Positions 51,535 through 61,102 of a stretch of 64,000 bases of DNA are shown here, piece after piece. Numbering within the stretch: position 1 is the stretch's first letter; every line of letters begins with the position of its first letter. The stretch is taken from NCBI GenBank assembly GCA_000773965.1, contig JRUP01000014.1, positions 372,001-436,000 of the forward strand, given 5' to 3'. The notes beneath the pieces are model-generated. The model was not told where the DNA came from, ran no database searches, and worked only from the letters and a program-made list of their open reading frames with translations. Source of the DNA: Enterobacter cancerogenus. GTDB taxonomy: Bacteria > Pseudomonadota > Gammaproteobacteria > Enterobacterales > Enterobacteriaceae. Position numbers and translations under genes: made by a program.

Positions 51535-52251
51535 TCAATGCGATGAAGAAGGTTTCACGTGCGCCAGGAAGCGACGTTCCGCTTTGCGGAACAGGCTAAT
51601 CAGCACGTAAGAGATGATCAAATACAGCACCGCAGCGATGCCAAACGCGGTAAACGGCTGGTAGGTCGCCGAGTTAATATCACGCGCGATTTTCAACAGA
51701 TCTGGCACCGTGGCAGTAAATGCCAGCGCGGTGGAGTGCAACATTAGGATCACTTCGTTGCTGTAGGCTGGCAGCGCAGTGCGCAGCGCCGACGGTAGTA
51801 TGATGCAGCGATACATTTTAAACGGGGAGAAACCGTAAGCGCGTGCCGCTTCAATTTCGCCATGGGGAACCGCGCGAATGGCCCCGGCAAAAATTTCGGT
51901 GGTGTAAGCGCAGGTGTTCAGCGTAAAGGCCAGCAGCGTACAGTTCAGGCCGCTGCGGAAGAAGGCATTCAGCAGCTCAGATCCTTTTACCACTTCCAGC
52001 GTATACATGCCGGAATAGAATACCAGCAGCTGGACATACAGCGGCGTACCACGGAACACATAGGTGAACAGCCAGACGGGCGTTGAGATATAACGATTTG
52101 GCGATACACGCGCAATCGCCAGCAACACCGCCATACAACCACCGATCACCACGGAAAGAATCAACAACCACAACGTAATGGCGACGCCGGTAAAACGGTA
52201 ACCATCGGTCCAGAGCAGCTGTTTCCAATACTCCTGAATAATATCGATCAT
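51535..52251 (-). CDS. hisM: Histidine ABC transporter permease HisM
   Basis: Inner-membrane permease of the histidine importer, 238 residues with five transmembrane helices. The EAA loop that docks HisP is visible as [25 protein letters not shown] (about residues 145-170). It forms a heterodimer with HisQ. The start overlaps the hisQ stop by 4 nt, and hisP begins 8 nt after its stop. Length equals that of Escherichia HisM. Confidence 0.96.
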   Translation of the reverse strand: MIDIIQEYWKQLLWTDGYRFTGVAITLWLLILSVVIGGCMAVLLAIARVSPNRYISTPVWLFTYVFRGTPLYVQLLVFYSGMYTLEVVKGSELLNAFFRSGLNCTLLAFTLNTCAYTTEIFAGAIRAVPHGEIEAARAYGFSPFKMYRCIILPSALRTALPAYSNEVILMLHSTALAFTATVPDLLKIARDINSATYQPFTAFGIAAVLYLIISYVLISLFRKAERRFLAHVKPSSSH

Positions 52252-52934
52252 AGCTCTGCCCTTTTCACACCCACCGTGTAGCGGCGTTCAAGCCACCACA
52301 GCACGCCGTTCGACAGCGTGGTAAACACCAGATAAATCACCCCCGCGACGATCGCGAAGTAGAACGGCTGCCAGGTACTTTTACCCGCCAACTGCGTGGC
52401 TTTCACCACGTCTTCCAGCCCCAGCAGCGACACCAGCGCTGTGGCTTTGAGAATCACCTGCCAGTTATTACCAATGCCTGGTAACGCAAAACGCATCATC
52501 GCCGGGAACAGAATACGACGGAAAGTTTGCGAACCGGTGAAACCGAAAGCGGTAGCCGCTTCAATCTGCCCTCTTGGCACAGCGAGGAAAGCCCCCCGGA
52601 AGGTTTCGGTGAAATAGGCACCATAGATGAAGCCAAGTGTGATGATACCGGCCACCATCGGATCGATATCAAACTGCGCCATGCCCAGCGCATCAGTGAC
52701 CGTATTGAGGGCGATTTGCAGACCGTAGAAGATCAGCAACATCAAAACCAGATCAGGTACACCGCGAATTAAGGTGGTGTAGCCTTCAGCAATCATCACC
52801 AGCAGGCGACTGCGAGAGAGTTTGGCGCCAGCGCCCATTAAGCCAAGCACTAAGGCAAGCACCACGGAGCTGAGTGCCAGCTCAAGGGTCACCAGGGTGC
52901 CTTTTAGGATTACTTCAGAATAGCCATACAGCAT
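52248..52934 (-). CDS. hisQ: Histidine ABC transporter permease HisQ
   Basis: Partner permease of HisM, 228 residues with about five transmembrane helices and the EAA loop GQIEAATAFGFTGSQTFRRILFPA. Length equals Escherichia HisQ. Unlike in Escherichia, the gap to the binding-protein gene (53127) is filled by an ERIC element, so the transporter genes are probably expressed at a lower level than the binding protein. Confidence 0.96.
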   Translation of the reverse strand: MLYGYSEVILKGTLVTLELALSSVVLALVLGLMGAGAKLSRSRLLVMIAEGYTTLIRGVPDLVLMLLIFYGLQIALNTVTDALGMAQFDIDPMVAGIITLGFIYGAYFTETFRGAFLAVPRGQIEAATAFGFTGSQTFRRILFPAMMRFALPGIGNNWQVILKATALVSLLGLEDVVKATQLAGKSTWQPFYFAIVAGVIYLVFTTLSNGVLWWLERRYTVGVKRAEL

Positions 52935-52987
52935 GGGTTCGATCCTGTCGTGAGGGAAAATAACAAACGCTGCCCAACTAACGGACA

Positions 52988-53114
52988 GTCCTGACCAGGA
53001 TTTGAATCACAGGGTAGATGGCGGCAAGCGTATGAACCCCGGGAGTTTACATAAGTAAGCGCCCGGAGTGAATAGTTATGACCAACCCTGCTGCAAATCA
53101 ATCATCAAGGTCAG
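52988..53114. repeat. ERIC element 4, inside the his transport operon
   Basis: ERIC copy recognised by GGCGGCAAGCGTATGAA, the canonical core GGAGTTTACATAAGTAAGCG and CCCGGAGTGAA. Both outer ends are degenerate. It occupies most of the hisJ-hisQ gap (52935-53126), so it would be transcribed as a long hairpin between binding protein and permease coding regions. Confidence 0.8.
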
Positions 53115-53126
53115 AAAACAGGACAA

Positions 53127-53909
53127 TTAATCGCCGTATACGTTGAAATCAAAGTACTTCTTCGCAATTTTGTCGTAAGTGCCATCTTTACGCATGGCAT
53201 CAAACGCTTTGTCGATGGCCGCTTTCAGGTCGGCATCATCTTTGCGTAAGCCCATACCGGTACCGACACCAAAGATTTTGTCATCTTTAACCGCTGGACC
53301 GGCAAACGCATAGTTTTTGCCCACTGGCTGTTTCAGGAAGCCTTCGCTCGCCTGCACTTCATCCTGGAAAGCCGCATCGATACGACCTGCATCCAGATCC
53401 TGATACACCAGATCCTGGTTGGCGTATGGCGTTACAGTGACACCCTTAGGACGCCAGTTTTCGTTGGCGTAGGTTTCCTGAGTGGTGCCCTGCAGCAAAC
53501 CAATGTTTTTACCTTTCAGCGATTCAATGGTCGGTTGCAGGCTGGAACCTTTCTTCGCCACTAAACGCGCATTGGCGGCGTAAAGTTTTTCAGAGAAGGC
53601 GATCTCTTCCTGACGTTTTTCGGTGATGGAGAGAGAGGAGATGATAGCGTCGATCTTCTTCGCTTTCAGCGACGGGATCAGCGCATCAAAATCACTTTCC
53701 ACATAAGTACATTTGGTCTCGATACGCTTACAGATTTCGTTCGCCAGATCGATGTCAAAGCCGACTAACTGGCCTTGCGCATTCTTGGATTCAAACGGCG
53801 GGTAGGTCGGGTCTGTCCCGATGCGCAGCGTTTTTGGTACCGCAGCGAACACGCTCGCAGCGCTGGACATGGCCAGCATCAGGGAAAGAGCCAGAACTCG
53901 CTTTTTCAT
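53127..53909 (-). CDS. hisJ: Periplasmic histidine / lysine-arginine-ornithine binding protein (HisJ/ArgT type)
   Basis: Binding protein feeding HisQMP. It has a Sec signal peptide ([20 protein letters not shown], cleaved near FAA) and a mature SBP_bac_3 domain of about 238 residues with [54 protein letters not shown] and [13 protein letters not shown]. Residue by residue it mixes HisJ-like ([13 protein letters not shown]) and ArgT-like ([19 protein letters not shown]) features. Only one such gene is present, whereas Escherichia and Salmonella have argT and hisJ in tandem. It has its own sigma-54-type promoter upstream. Confidence 0.93.
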   Translation of the reverse strand: MKKRVLALSLMLAMSSAASVFAAVPKTLRIGTDPTYPPFESKNAQGQLVGFDIDLANEICKRIETKCTYVESDFDALIPSLKAKKIDAIISSLSITEKRQEEIAFSEKLYAANARLVAKKGSSLQPTIESLKGKNIGLLQGTTQETYANENWRPKGVTVTPYANQDLVYQDLDAGRIDAAFQDEVQASEGFLKQPVGKNYAFAGPAVKDDKIFGVGTGMGLRKDDADLKAAIDKAFDAMRKDGTYDKIAKKYFDFNVYGD

Positions 53910-53973
53910 AGGTAACCCTCAAGTGAAGTGCTTATTGTTATATGGTCGTGATGTGTGTTTGCGCTGAATGATT

Positions 53974-53989
53974 TGCAGGTTTCATGCCA
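53974..53989 (-). promoter_or_regulatory. Sigma-54 promoter of hisJ
   Basis: The minus strand reads TGGCATGAAACCTGCA, matching the -24/-12 consensus (TGGCAY-N5-TTGCW) with the exact 10-nt distance between the GG and GC dinucleotides. It is 65 bp upstream of the hisJ start. Salmonella argT is known to be nitrogen-regulated, which supports the call. Confidence 0.75.
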
Positions 53990-54156
53990 GTTATGCAAAA
54001 CGGCGAAAGCGTGCTCAGGCGCACTAAATACTGCGCCTTTCAGGGGCGCAAGCACTTAGTTTGTGAGGGAAATATAACAGCGGAGTGAGGAAGAAAAAGC
54101 GACATTGTTAACTTTTGGTGCACAAGATGCACGAAGAGTGATCGGGCACGCGAAAT

Positions 54157-54173
54157 TGCACACAGTTAGTGCA
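54157..54173. promoter_or_regulatory. NtrC enhancer site upstream of hisJ
   Basis: TGCAC-N7-GTGCA, extended to the perfect inverted repeat TTGCAC/GTGCAA (54156-54174), matches the NtrC consensus. It is about 180 bp upstream of the sigma-54 promoter, a usual enhancer distance. Further half-sites (GGTGCA near 54117, TGCACC near 54178) flank it. It lies just beyond the ubiX stop. Confidence 0.7.
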
Positions 54174-54184
54174 ATATTGCACCA

Positions 54185-54754
54185 TTATGCGCCATGCCAA
54201 CGGGTAAACAGGTCTTCAGGTAACTCAATATCGAATTGATCGATGACACGGTTGACGGTTTGATCAACCAAATCCTCAATCGTTTGTGGGCGATGATAGA
54301 AGGCCGGCACGGGCGGCATAATCACGGCACCCAACTCCGCAGCAGTCGTCATCATGCGCAAATGCCCGAGGTGTAGCGGCGTCTCGCGTACGCACAGTAC
54401 CAGCTTACGCTGCTCTTTTAGCACCACATCAGCGGCGCGCGTCAGCAAACTGTCACTGTAGCTGTGTACGATGCCGGAGAGGGTTTTCATTGAGCAGGGC
54501 AAAATGACCATACCGAGCGTCTTGAACGATCCTGACGAGATGCTGGCGGCGATATCACGCACATCGTGCACCACATCGGCCAGTGCCTGCACATCTCGCA
54601 GGCTATAATCGGTTTCCAGCGATAACGTCTGACGCGCAGCCGGACTGATCACCAAATGGGTTTCCACATCGGCCAAAGGTTGCAGCACTTGCAACAATCG
54701 CACGCCGTATATTGCGCCACTGGCGCCGGAAATACCAATGATCAGTCGTTTCAT
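54185..54754 (-). CDS. ubiX: Flavin prenyltransferase UbiX
   Basis: Makes prenylated FMN, the cofactor of the UbiD decarboxylase in ubiquinone synthesis. The 189-residue flavoprotein equals the Escherichia length and shows IGISGASGAIYGVRLL at residues 6-21, the IASGSF-type SSGSFKTLGMVILPCSMKTL segment, and VLCVRETPLHLGHLRMM. It lies after purF on the same strand as in Escherichia, separated from it by the purF terminator, so it likely has its own promoter. Confidence 0.96.
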   Translation of the reverse strand: MKRLIIGISGASGAIYGVRLLQVLQPLADVETHLVISPAARQTLSLETDYSLRDVQALADVVHDVRDIAASISSGSFKTLGMVILPCSMKTLSGIVHSYSDSLLTRAADVVLKEQRKLVLCVRETPLHLGHLRMMTTAAELGAVIMPPVPAFYHRPQTIEDLVDQTVNRVIDQFDIELPEDLFTRWHGA

Positions 54755-54803
54755 TATTCAGTCCTGCCCGTTCAGATTGCGGCAATGATAGCCGCTCACT
54801 GAG

Positions 54804-54847
54804 CAAAAATACAAAAACAAACAGGGCGGAGTCTCCCCCGCCCTGTT
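54804..54847 (-). terminator. Rho-independent terminator of cvpA-purF
   Basis: On the minus strand, a perfect 10-bp stem AACAGGGCGG/CCGCCCTGTT with an 8-nt loop is followed by TTTGTTTTTGTATTTTT. It begins 23 bp after the purF stop. Confidence 0.88.
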
Positions 54848-54869
54848 AAAGATGAGCACCACGAGGCGG

Positions 54870-56387
54870 TTAGCCTTCGTTATGCAGCTCCAGACCTTCC
54901 ACTTCGTTCTGGCGCTGAATCGCTTTCGCATCGTCATTACGCAGTGACTGCAAATACTCGAGGTACTGCTGGTCGACATCTTTGGTGACGTAAACGCCGT
55001 TGAATACCGAGCACTCAAACTGTGCGATATCCGGGTTCTCTTCACGTACTGCTTCGATCAGATCATCGAGGTCCTGGAAGATCAGCGCATCGGCTTTGAT
55101 CAGCTGACGAATTTCTTCCACTTCACGACCATGCGCGATCAGTTCGGTAGCGCTCGGCATATCGATACCGTAGACGTTCGGGAAACGAATTTCCGGCGCG
55201 GCAGACGCCAGGTAAACACGTTTTGCACCGGCTTCGCGCGCCATTTCAATGATCTGCTCAGACGTGGTGCCACGCACGATGGAGTCGTCAACCAGCAGCA
55301 CGTTCTTATCACGGAACTCAGCACGGTTGGCGTTCAGTTTGCGGCGAATGGCGCTACGACGCATATGCTGGCCTGGCATGATAAAGGTGCGGCCCACATA
55401 GCGGTTTTTCACGAAGCCCTGACGATATGGCTTGTCAAGAATACGGGCGATTTCCAGCGCGGCATCAGTGGAGGTTTCCGGGATTGGAATCACCACATCG
55501 ATATCCAGATCTTCCCATTCGCGGGCAATTTTCTGACCGAGTTTGGTGCCCATACGCACACGTGCGCTGTAGACCGACACCTTATCAAGGAAGGAGTCTG
55601 GACGCGCAAAGTAGACGTATTCGAACAGGCAAGGGTTGGTTTTGGGATTCTCAGCACACTGGCGCGTGGAGAGTTGTCCCTGCTCGGTGATGTACACCGC
55701 TTCACCAGGCGCCACATCGCGGATGAACTCGAAGCCTAAAGTATCCAGTGCCACGCTTTCTGACGCCACCATATATTCGGTGCGACCATCAGCAATCACG
55801 CGTTTACCCAGCACTAATGGGCGAATCCCGTTAGGATCGCGGAACGCAACTAAGCCATGGCCAATAATCATCGAAACCACTGCGTAAGCGCCGCGCACCT
55901 GTTGGTGCACTGCCGCTACCGCAGCAAAAATGTTGTCAGCTTCCAGCGGGTCATGCTGGAAACGGTCGAGCTCCTGCGCAAAGATGTTCAGCAGGATTTC
56001 AGAATCAGAGGTGGTGTTAACGTGACGGCGACCCACTTCGAACAGATGCTTACGCAGTTCGTGCGCGTTGGTCAGGTTGCCGTTGTGCGCCAGCGTGATG
56101 CCATACGGGGAGTTTACGTAGAAAGGCTGCGCTTCAGAAGCGCTGGAACTGCCCGCGGTTGGATAGCGAACATGGCCAATCCCGATATTACCCTGCAAAC
56201 GCTGCATGTGGCGTGCTTCGAAGACATCGCTCACCAGGCCATTCGCTTTACGCAGACGGAAGCAGTTAAGCGCATCGATGGTACAAATGCCGGCGGCATC
56301 TTGCCCGCGGTGCTGCAGCACCGTTAACGCGTCATAGATCGACTGGTTTACTGGCATAAAACCGGTGATACCAACAATACCGCACAT
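54870..56387 (-). CDS. purF: Amidophosphoribosyltransferase PurF
   Basis: First committed enzyme of purine synthesis, forming phosphoribosylamine from PRPP and glutamine. The 505-residue protein equals Escherichia PurF. The N-terminal glutaminase has the nucleophile Cys directly after Met (MCGIVGITG), with [11 protein letters not shown] and HNGNLTNA; the C-terminal PRTase domain has the PRPP loop [15 protein letters not shown] PurR operator lies upstream of the operon, before cvpA, 36 bp from purF. The opposite-strand open frames here are shadows. Confidence 0.98.
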   Translation of the reverse strand: MCGIVGITGFMPVNQSIYDALTVLQHRGQDAAGICTIDALNCFRLRKANGLVSDVFEARHMQRLQGNIGIGHVRYPTAGSSSASEAQPFYVNSPYGITLAHNGNLTNAHELRKHLFEVGRRHVNTTSDSEILLNIFAQELDRFQHDPLEADNIFAAVAAVHQQVRGAYAVVSMIIGHGLVAFRDPNGIRPLVLGKRVIADGRTEYMVASESVALDTLGFEFIRDVAPGEAVYITEQGQLSTRQCAENPKTNPCLFEYVYFARPDSFLDKVSVYSARVRMGTKLGQKIAREWEDLDIDVVIPIPETSTDAALEIARILDKPYRQGFVKNRYVGRTFIMPGQHMRRSAIRRKLNANRAEFRDKNVLLVDDSIVRGTTSEQIIEMAREAGAKRVYLASAAPEIRFPNVYGIDMPSATELIAHGREVEEIRQLIKADALIFQDLDDLIEAVREENPDIAQFECSVFNGVYVTKDVDQQYLEYLQSLRNDDAKAIQRQNEVEGLELHNEG

Positions 56388-56423
56388 GTTGTCATTTCCT
56401 CATTGGCCGCACTCCCGGTGGCG

Positions 56424-56909
56424 TTACCGGGGTATAAAACTGGACGTGCTTTTCAGGTAATCGAAAAACCACCTGATGATGTAACTGAACTGGGGAATGA
56501 GTTGCGACTGTTGCCAGTCCGGGCTTTTAGAAAAGCCGGTGAATGTATCGAGGAAGAAGAGCATAGCGGAAACAATCAGCACGCCACGCAACGCCCCGAA
56601 ACAGACCCCCAACACCCTGTCGGTTCCCGACAAGCCGGTTTTTTCTACCAGCGAGCCGATCACATAGTTCACGATGGCACCCACAATCAGGGTGGCAACG
56701 AATAACACCGCTATCGCGATGCCGTTGCGAACCAGTTCGTCGTCAAAACCTGTAAACCAGACTGCAAGGTAGGTGTAGTAATGACTGGCGACAAAAAACG
56801 CACATCCCCAGGTAACGAGAGATAAGGCTTCCCGGACAAACCCACGAATCAGGCTGACCAGAGCCGAAAAACCAACTACCGCAATAATGACGTAATCAAT
56901 CCAGATCAT
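56424..56909 (-). CDS. cvpA: Colicin V production membrane protein CvpA
   Basis: Inner-membrane protein of 161 residues with four transmembrane helices; required for colicin V export and linked to envelope/bile tolerance in enterobacteria. The ATG at 56909 (MIWIDYVIIAV) is chosen, with GGAAG upstream; the frame stays open 50 codons further through the PurR box, which is not coding in homologues. Conserved blocks are LIRGFVREALSLVTWGCAFF and GTDRVLGVCFGALRGVLI. First gene of cvpA-purF. Confidence 0.95.
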   Translation of the reverse strand: MIWIDYVIIAVVGFSALVSLIRGFVREALSLVTWGCAFFVASHYYTYLAVWFTGFDDELVRNGIAIAVLFVATLIVGAIVNYVIGSLVEKTGLSGTDRVLGVCFGALRGVLIVSAMLFFLDTFTGFSKSPDWQQSQLIPQFSYIIRWFFDYLKSTSSFIPR

Positions 56910-56971
56910 GAACGCTTCCAACCCAGTGCTAAGCACCCCTGCATCCAGTTCGGGGCGCATTCTAACAGAAA

Positions 56972-56987
56972 AAGAAAACGTTTGCGT
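56972..56987. promoter_or_regulatory. PurR operator of cvpA-purF
   Basis: AAGAAAACGTTTGCGT differs from the PurR consensus ANGCAANCGNTTNCNT at only one specified base. It is 63 bp upstream of cvpA, the position known for the PurR-repressed purF operon of Escherichia. Confidence 0.8.
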
Positions 56988-57159
56988 AGGGTTTTCCGGT
57001 TCTGTATCCATAAAAAGGGCGATGAAAAAAACTTTCCTCGCCCTGAGTAAAATCAGCAATTTAACTCACTGATATATAACAGCTTTACCACAACATTTTC
57101 GCTTAACCGCTTGTGCTATACCGCGCCTTTTACTGCTATCGGCGCAGCTTATCACGGCA

Positions 57160-57915
57160 TTATCGCGTGCCGTACGGTTTTACCACGCCACCCAGCCCGG
57201 AGATGCTCTGCAACTCACTCAACGAACTCTGCAGCTTCGCTTTAGAGGCATCCGGACCGACGTAAATGCGCGTGATTTGTCCCTGCACCGGCGTGGATGG
57301 CACGGTAAAGGCACGATATCCCGACAGACGCAGTTGCGCCACGATCTCACTGACCTTCGCCGCGTTCTTCAGCGCACCCAGTTGAACCACGAACGCCTGC
57401 CCCGCAGGAGCCGCTTCCGGTTCACTCTGTTTCGGTGTTTCGACCGCTTTTGGCTGCTCAACCGGTTTCGGTTGTTCCACCACTTTTGGTTTCGGTTGCT
57501 CGACCGGTTTTGGCTTCGGCTGTTCAACCGGCTTAGGTTTGGGCTGCTCAACCACTTTTGGCTTCGGCTGCTCAACCGGCTTCGCCTGCTGATGCACCGG
57601 CGGCGGCGTTACCAGTGTAGGTTCGCTGTTCTGTACCGGCTGCGCGTTGCCATTGCTGGCCGAGCCGCTGGCTTTCGCGTGATCCGGGGTTTGTGCCGTA
57701 CTCGCCCCTTGCGGCGGTTCAGCCGGGAGCGGTTGAGTGACCGGCGGCACCATTTCGCTATCCTGCTGGTCGTCCGGCTTTGGCACCAGCGGAATCGCCG
57801 CGAACTCTTCTTTGTAATGCTTTTTCTTGCCGTCGAGCAGCCCCGGCAGCACGATGACACCAATCGCCACCAAAATGACGGTACCGACTAAGCGATTTTG
57901 AAACTTACTTGCCAC
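57160..57915 (-). CDS. dedD: Cell division protein DedD (SPOR domain)
   Basis: Bitopic inner-membrane septal-ring protein. A short cytoplasmic start (VASKFQNRLVG) is followed by one transmembrane helix (about residues 10-28). A long periplasmic linker rich in Pro, Lys, Glu and Val follows, then a C-terminal SPOR domain (about 175-252; FVVQLGALKNAAKVSEIV) that binds denuded septal peptidoglycan. The linker holds four 8-residue VEQPKPKx repeats plus shorter partial ones. GTG 57915 is chosen because GGAG lies seven bases upstream and it matches homologues; ATG 57921 is the alternative. It overlaps folC by 11 nt. The 252-residue length exceeds Escherichia (220) because of the linker. Confidence 0.94.
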   Translation of the reverse strand: MASKFQNRLVGTVILVAIGVIVLPGLLDGKKKHYKEEFAAIPLVPKPDDQQDSEMVPPVTQPLPAEPPQGASTAQTPDHAKASGSASNGNAQPVQNSEPTLVTPPPVHQQAKPVEQPKPKVVEQPKPKPVEQPKPKPVEQPKPKVVEQPKPVEQPKAVETPKQSEPEAAPAGQAFVVQLGALKNAAKVSEIVAQLRLSGYRAFTVPSTPVQGQITRIYVGPDASKAKLQSSLSELQSISGLGGVVKPYGTR

Positions 57916-59173
57916 TGCCATTCTCCGCTGACATCGATTCCATAACCTGTGCAACGGTGTGGAAAGAACCACACACCAGAATCACATCCTCAGGCGCGGC
58001 TTGCTGACGCGCGGCCTGCCATGCTGCATCGACGTTATCATACGCATTGCCACCTTCAAGGTGGGCGATCAGCTCATCGGCGGTGGCGCCACGCGGACCG
58101 TCAAGCGGTGCACAGAACCAGCGATCCACCTGCGGTGCCAGCGCGGCCAGCGTCCCCGCGATGTCCTTGTCATGCAACATGCCGACCACTGCATGCACTT
58201 TACCGCTTTTCGGCAACTCCGCCAGACGTGAAGCCAGATAATGAGCCGCATGCGGATTATGTGCCACATCGAGAATCACGCGTGGTGCTTCACTCACCGT
58301 CTGGAAACGTCCGGGCAGAATCGCCAGAGGCAGGTGTTCGCGGATCACCGCTTCGCTGACCTTGAGTCCTGATGCGCGCAGCGCAGTGAGGGCGGTCGCC
58401 GCATTGGGCAACGGCACCTGCGGCAACGGCAGGTCGCGCAGTTCACCCTGTGCATCCTGCAACGTCCAGCTGTTTTCCTGCTTCTGCCACTGCCAGTCAC
58501 GGTTGATTTGCAGCAGCTGCGCGCCCTTCTCTGCCGCCACTTCGGCGATGGTGTGCGGCATATCGGCTTCACCGACCACTGCAGGTTTGCCACCACGGAA
58601 CACGCCGGCTTTTTCGCGACCAATGCTTTCGCGATCCGGCCCCAGCCAATCGGTGTGATCGAGCGCGATGCTGGTGATCACCGCCACATCCGCATCCACG
58701 ATGTTGGTGGCATCAAGACGTCCGCCCAGGCCGACTTCGAGGATCACCACATCAAGATTGGCCTCACGGAACAGATTCAGTGCCGAGATAGTGCCGAATT
58801 CAAAATAGGTCAGAGAGATATCACCGCGCCCGGCTTCAATGCTGGCGAAACTGGCGCTGTGCAGCGCTTCGTCCAGTTCTGCGCCCTGAATCCGTACGCG
58901 CTCGGTGTAGCGCACCAGATGCGGCGAGCTATACACGCCCACGCGATAGCCTGCGGCCATCAACAGCGTTTCCAGCGTGCGGCAGGTGGTGCCTTTGCCA
59001 TTGGTACCGGCAACGGTGAAGATAAACGGAGCGGGTTTTAGCAGATCAAGGCGTGCGGCGACGCGTTGAATACGATCCAGGCCCAATTCGATGGCCTGAG
59101 AATGCAGGTGTTCAAGATAATGAAGCCACGTGGCCAAAGGCGACGTGGCTTGAGGAAGCTGCAGAGTGTCCAT
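57905..59173 (-). CDS. folC: Bifunctional folylpolyglutamate/dihydrofolate synthase FolC
   Basis: Adds glutamate to dihydropteroate and to tetrahydrofolate. The 422-residue Mur-ligase-family enzyme (same length as Escherichia) has the P-loop VAGTNGKGTTCRTLE near residues 53-68, the folate/Mg segment SSPHLVRYTERVRIQ, DHTDWLGPDRESIGREKAG with the carbamylated Lys region, and the C-terminal DVAHNPHAA motif. An ERIC element occupies most of the gap to accD. It overlaps dedD by 11 nt. Confidence 0.97.
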   Translation of the reverse strand: MDTLQLPQATSPLATWLHYLEHLHSQAIELGLDRIQRVAARLDLLKPAPFIFTVAGTNGKGTTCRTLETLLMAAGYRVGVYSSPHLVRYTERVRIQGAELDEALHSASFASIEAGRGDISLTYFEFGTISALNLFREANLDVVILEVGLGGRLDATNIVDADVAVITSIALDHTDWLGPDRESIGREKAGVFRGGKPAVVGEADMPHTIAEVAAEKGAQLLQINRDWQWQKQENSWTLQDAQGELRDLPLPQVPLPNAATALTALRASGLKVSEAVIREHLPLAILPGRFQTVSEAPRVILDVAHNPHAAHYLASRLAELPKSGKVHAVVGMLHDKDIAGTLAALAPQVDRWFCAPLDGPRGATADELIAHLEGGNAYDNVDAAWQAARQQAAPEDVILVCGSFHTVAQVMESMSAENGSGK

Positions 59174-59190
59174 GTGTCCCGTTTACTCAT

Positions 59191-59316
59191 CTTACACATC
59201 GTCATTCAAGCCGCAGCGGCGTGGGCTGCACTCAATCACCCCCGATCCCTTACTGGGTAAGCTGCCGGGGCTTCATTCGTTTGCCGCCTTGCTGCAACTC
59301 GAATGACTGGGTGTTT
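59191..59316. repeat. ERIC element 5 (opposite orientation)
   Basis: ERIC copy recognised by GTGGGCTGCACTCAATCACC, CTTACTGGGTAAGCTGCCGG, TTTGCCGCCTTGCTGCAACT and CGAATGA near the end. It is in reverse orientation to copies 1-4 as written. It lies between accD and folC on what is likely a shared transcript. Confidence 0.8.
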
Positions 59317-59362
59317 ACGGTTCATTGGTGAAAAGCGTTTAACCACCGCTTTTCGTTGCCTG

Positions 59363-60271
59363 TCAGGCCTCGTTGCTCTCTGGCACAGCCGTAGAAGGCT
59401 GATCACCATCCTGCAGCGGCGCTGGCAGGTTCATCATTTTCGCCAGCAGGCTGGCCAGCTTAAAGCGCATTTCCGGACGACGGATGATCATGTCGATCGC
59501 GCCTTTTTCGATCAGGAACTCACTGCGCTGGAAGCCCGGTGGCAGTTTCTCACGCACAGTCTGTTCGATAACGCGTGGACCGGCAAAGCCAATCAGCGCT
59601 TTCGGTTCAGCAACGTTCAAATCGCCCAGCATCGCGAAGCTGGCAGAAACACCGCCCATGGTTGGGTCAGTCAGCACGGAGATGTACGGCAAGCCGCGTT
59701 CCTGCATTTTCGCCAACGCTGCGCTGGTTTTTGCCATCTGCATCAGCGACTGTAACGCTTCCTGCATACGGGCACCGCCACTGGCAGAGAAGCAGATCAG
59801 TGGGCAATTATCTTCCAGTGCCTGCTCAACGCCACGCACAAAGCGCGCGCCAACCACAGAGCCCATTGAGCCGCCCATAAAGGAGAACTCAAAAGCCACT
59901 GCCACCACTGGCATACCGTGCAGGGTGCCTTTCATGGCGATCAGAGCATCTTTCTCACCGGTGTCTTTCTGCGCGGCAACCAGACGATCTTTGTACTTCT
60001 TAGAATCGCGGAACTTGAGCAGATCCTTCGGTTCCAGCTCGCTGCCTAATTCAACCAGAGAACCTTCATCCAGCATGGTGTGCAAACGCTCACGGGCGTG
60101 CATGCGCATGTGGTGGTCGCACTTCGGGCAGACCTCAAGGTTACGCTCCAGTTCGGCGCGGTACAGCACCTGACCACAGCTATCGCATTTGGTCCAGACC
60201 CCTTCCGGGATACTGGCTTTGCGCGTTGGCGTGGTGGTGCTTTTATTCAGTATGCGTTCAATCCAGCTCAT
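59363..60271 (-). CDS. accD: Acetyl-CoA carboxylase carboxyltransferase beta subunit AccD
   Basis: Beta subunit of the carboxyltransferase that makes malonyl-CoA for fatty-acid synthesis, acting with AccA. The 302-residue protein has the N-terminal zinc ribbon (Cys29, Cys32, Cys48, Cys51; [13 protein letters not shown]) and the crotonase-like catalytic domain with [26 protein letters not shown] and [15 protein letters not shown]. The C-terminal tail after residue 285 is variable. dedA lies 132 bp upstream; the accD promoter may lie in that gap. Confidence 0.98.
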   Translation of the reverse strand: MSWIERILNKSTTTPTRKASIPEGVWTKCDSCGQVLYRAELERNLEVCPKCDHHMRMHARERLHTMLDEGSLVELGSELEPKDLLKFRDSKKYKDRLVAAQKDTGEKDALIAMKGTLHGMPVVAVAFEFSFMGGSMGSVVGARFVRGVEQALEDNCPLICFSASGGARMQEALQSLMQMAKTSAALAKMQERGLPYISVLTDPTMGGVSASFAMLGDLNVAEPKALIGFAGPRVIEQTVREKLPPGFQRSEFLIEKGAIDMIIRRPEMRFKLASLLAKMMNLPAPLQDGDQPSTAVPESNEA

Positions 60272-60403
60272 TGATGACCTTTCTGTTTAATGCTGACCTG
60301 GTCCAGTCTTCTTGTGACTGCTGAAATCACCTTCAGCAGGCCGTAAATGTCGCTCATTAAACCACAACCCGTTCACGCTGTGGATAAAAATCTGGTGACA
60401 GCC

Positions 60404-61066
60404 TTACTGTGGCTTCTGCTGACGTGCCTGACGGCGATGGCGCCACACTTCAATCACGCCTGGCAAAATTGAGACCACAATGATGCCAACAATCAGCAGT
60501 TTTAGGTTCTCCTGTACCACCGGCAAATCACCAAACAGGTAACCGGCATAGGAGAACAACAGCACCCACAGCAGTGCGCCCGTCACGTTGAAGAGCGCAA
60601 AGTGGCGATAAGACATGTGTCCCATCCCCGCCACAAAGGGGGCAAAGGTTCGCACGATTGGTACAAAGCGCGCAAGTATAATGGTTTTGCCCCCGTGGCG
60701 ATCGTAGAAGGCGTGGGTCTTATCCAGATAGCTGCGACGGAAAATTTTCGAGTTCGGATTGCTGAACAGCTTCTCACCGAACAACCGACCAATAGTGTAG
60801 TTCACCGCATCGCCGAGGATGGCTGCAATCACCAGCAGCGTGACCATTAAATGCACGTTGAGGTCGTTACCCGGCAGTGCCGCCAGCGCGCCAGCAACAA
60901 ACAGTAACGAATCCCCTGGCAGGAAAGGTGTGACCACCAGGCCGGTTTCGCAGAACAGGATCAGGAACAGAATGGCGTAAATCCAGACGCCGTACTGCGC
61001 CACCAGTTCGGCTAAATGCACATCAATATGGAGAATAAAGTCGATCAAAAAGTGGATGAATTCCAT
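60404..61066 (-). CDS. dedA: DedA-family membrane protein
   Basis: SNARE-associated/DedA-family inner-membrane protein of 220 residues; members act in membrane lipid (undecaprenyl phosphate) recycling and proton-motive-force homeostasis. It has the hallmark [23 protein letters not shown] and [18 protein letters not shown] motifs with essential Glu/Asp/Arg residues, and four to six hydrophobic segments. ATG 61066 is chosen over one seven codons upstream (GGA spacing and homologue start). It follows truA by 36 bp. Confidence 0.95.
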   Translation of the reverse strand: MEFIHFLIDFILHIDVHLAELVAQYGVWIYAILFLILFCETGLVVTPFLPGDSLLFVAGALAALPGNDLNVHLMVTLLVIAAILGDAVNYTIGRLFGEKLFSNPNSKIFRRSYLDKTHAFYDRHGGKTIILARFVPIVRTFAPFVAGMGHMSYRHFALFNVTGALLWVLLFSYAGYLFGDLPVVQENLKLLIVGIIVVSILPGVIEVWRHRRQARQQKPQ

Positions 61067-61102
61067 AATGTTCCGGCTCCCAAACATCCTTACTCATTTA
61101 AA

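Noticed and set aside
54011-54055. Terminator for ubiX formed by GTGCT/AGCAC and TGCGCC/GGCGCA stems
   Set aside because: Stems are real but have no T-run on the minus strand; they lie in the hisJ control region and may be incidental.
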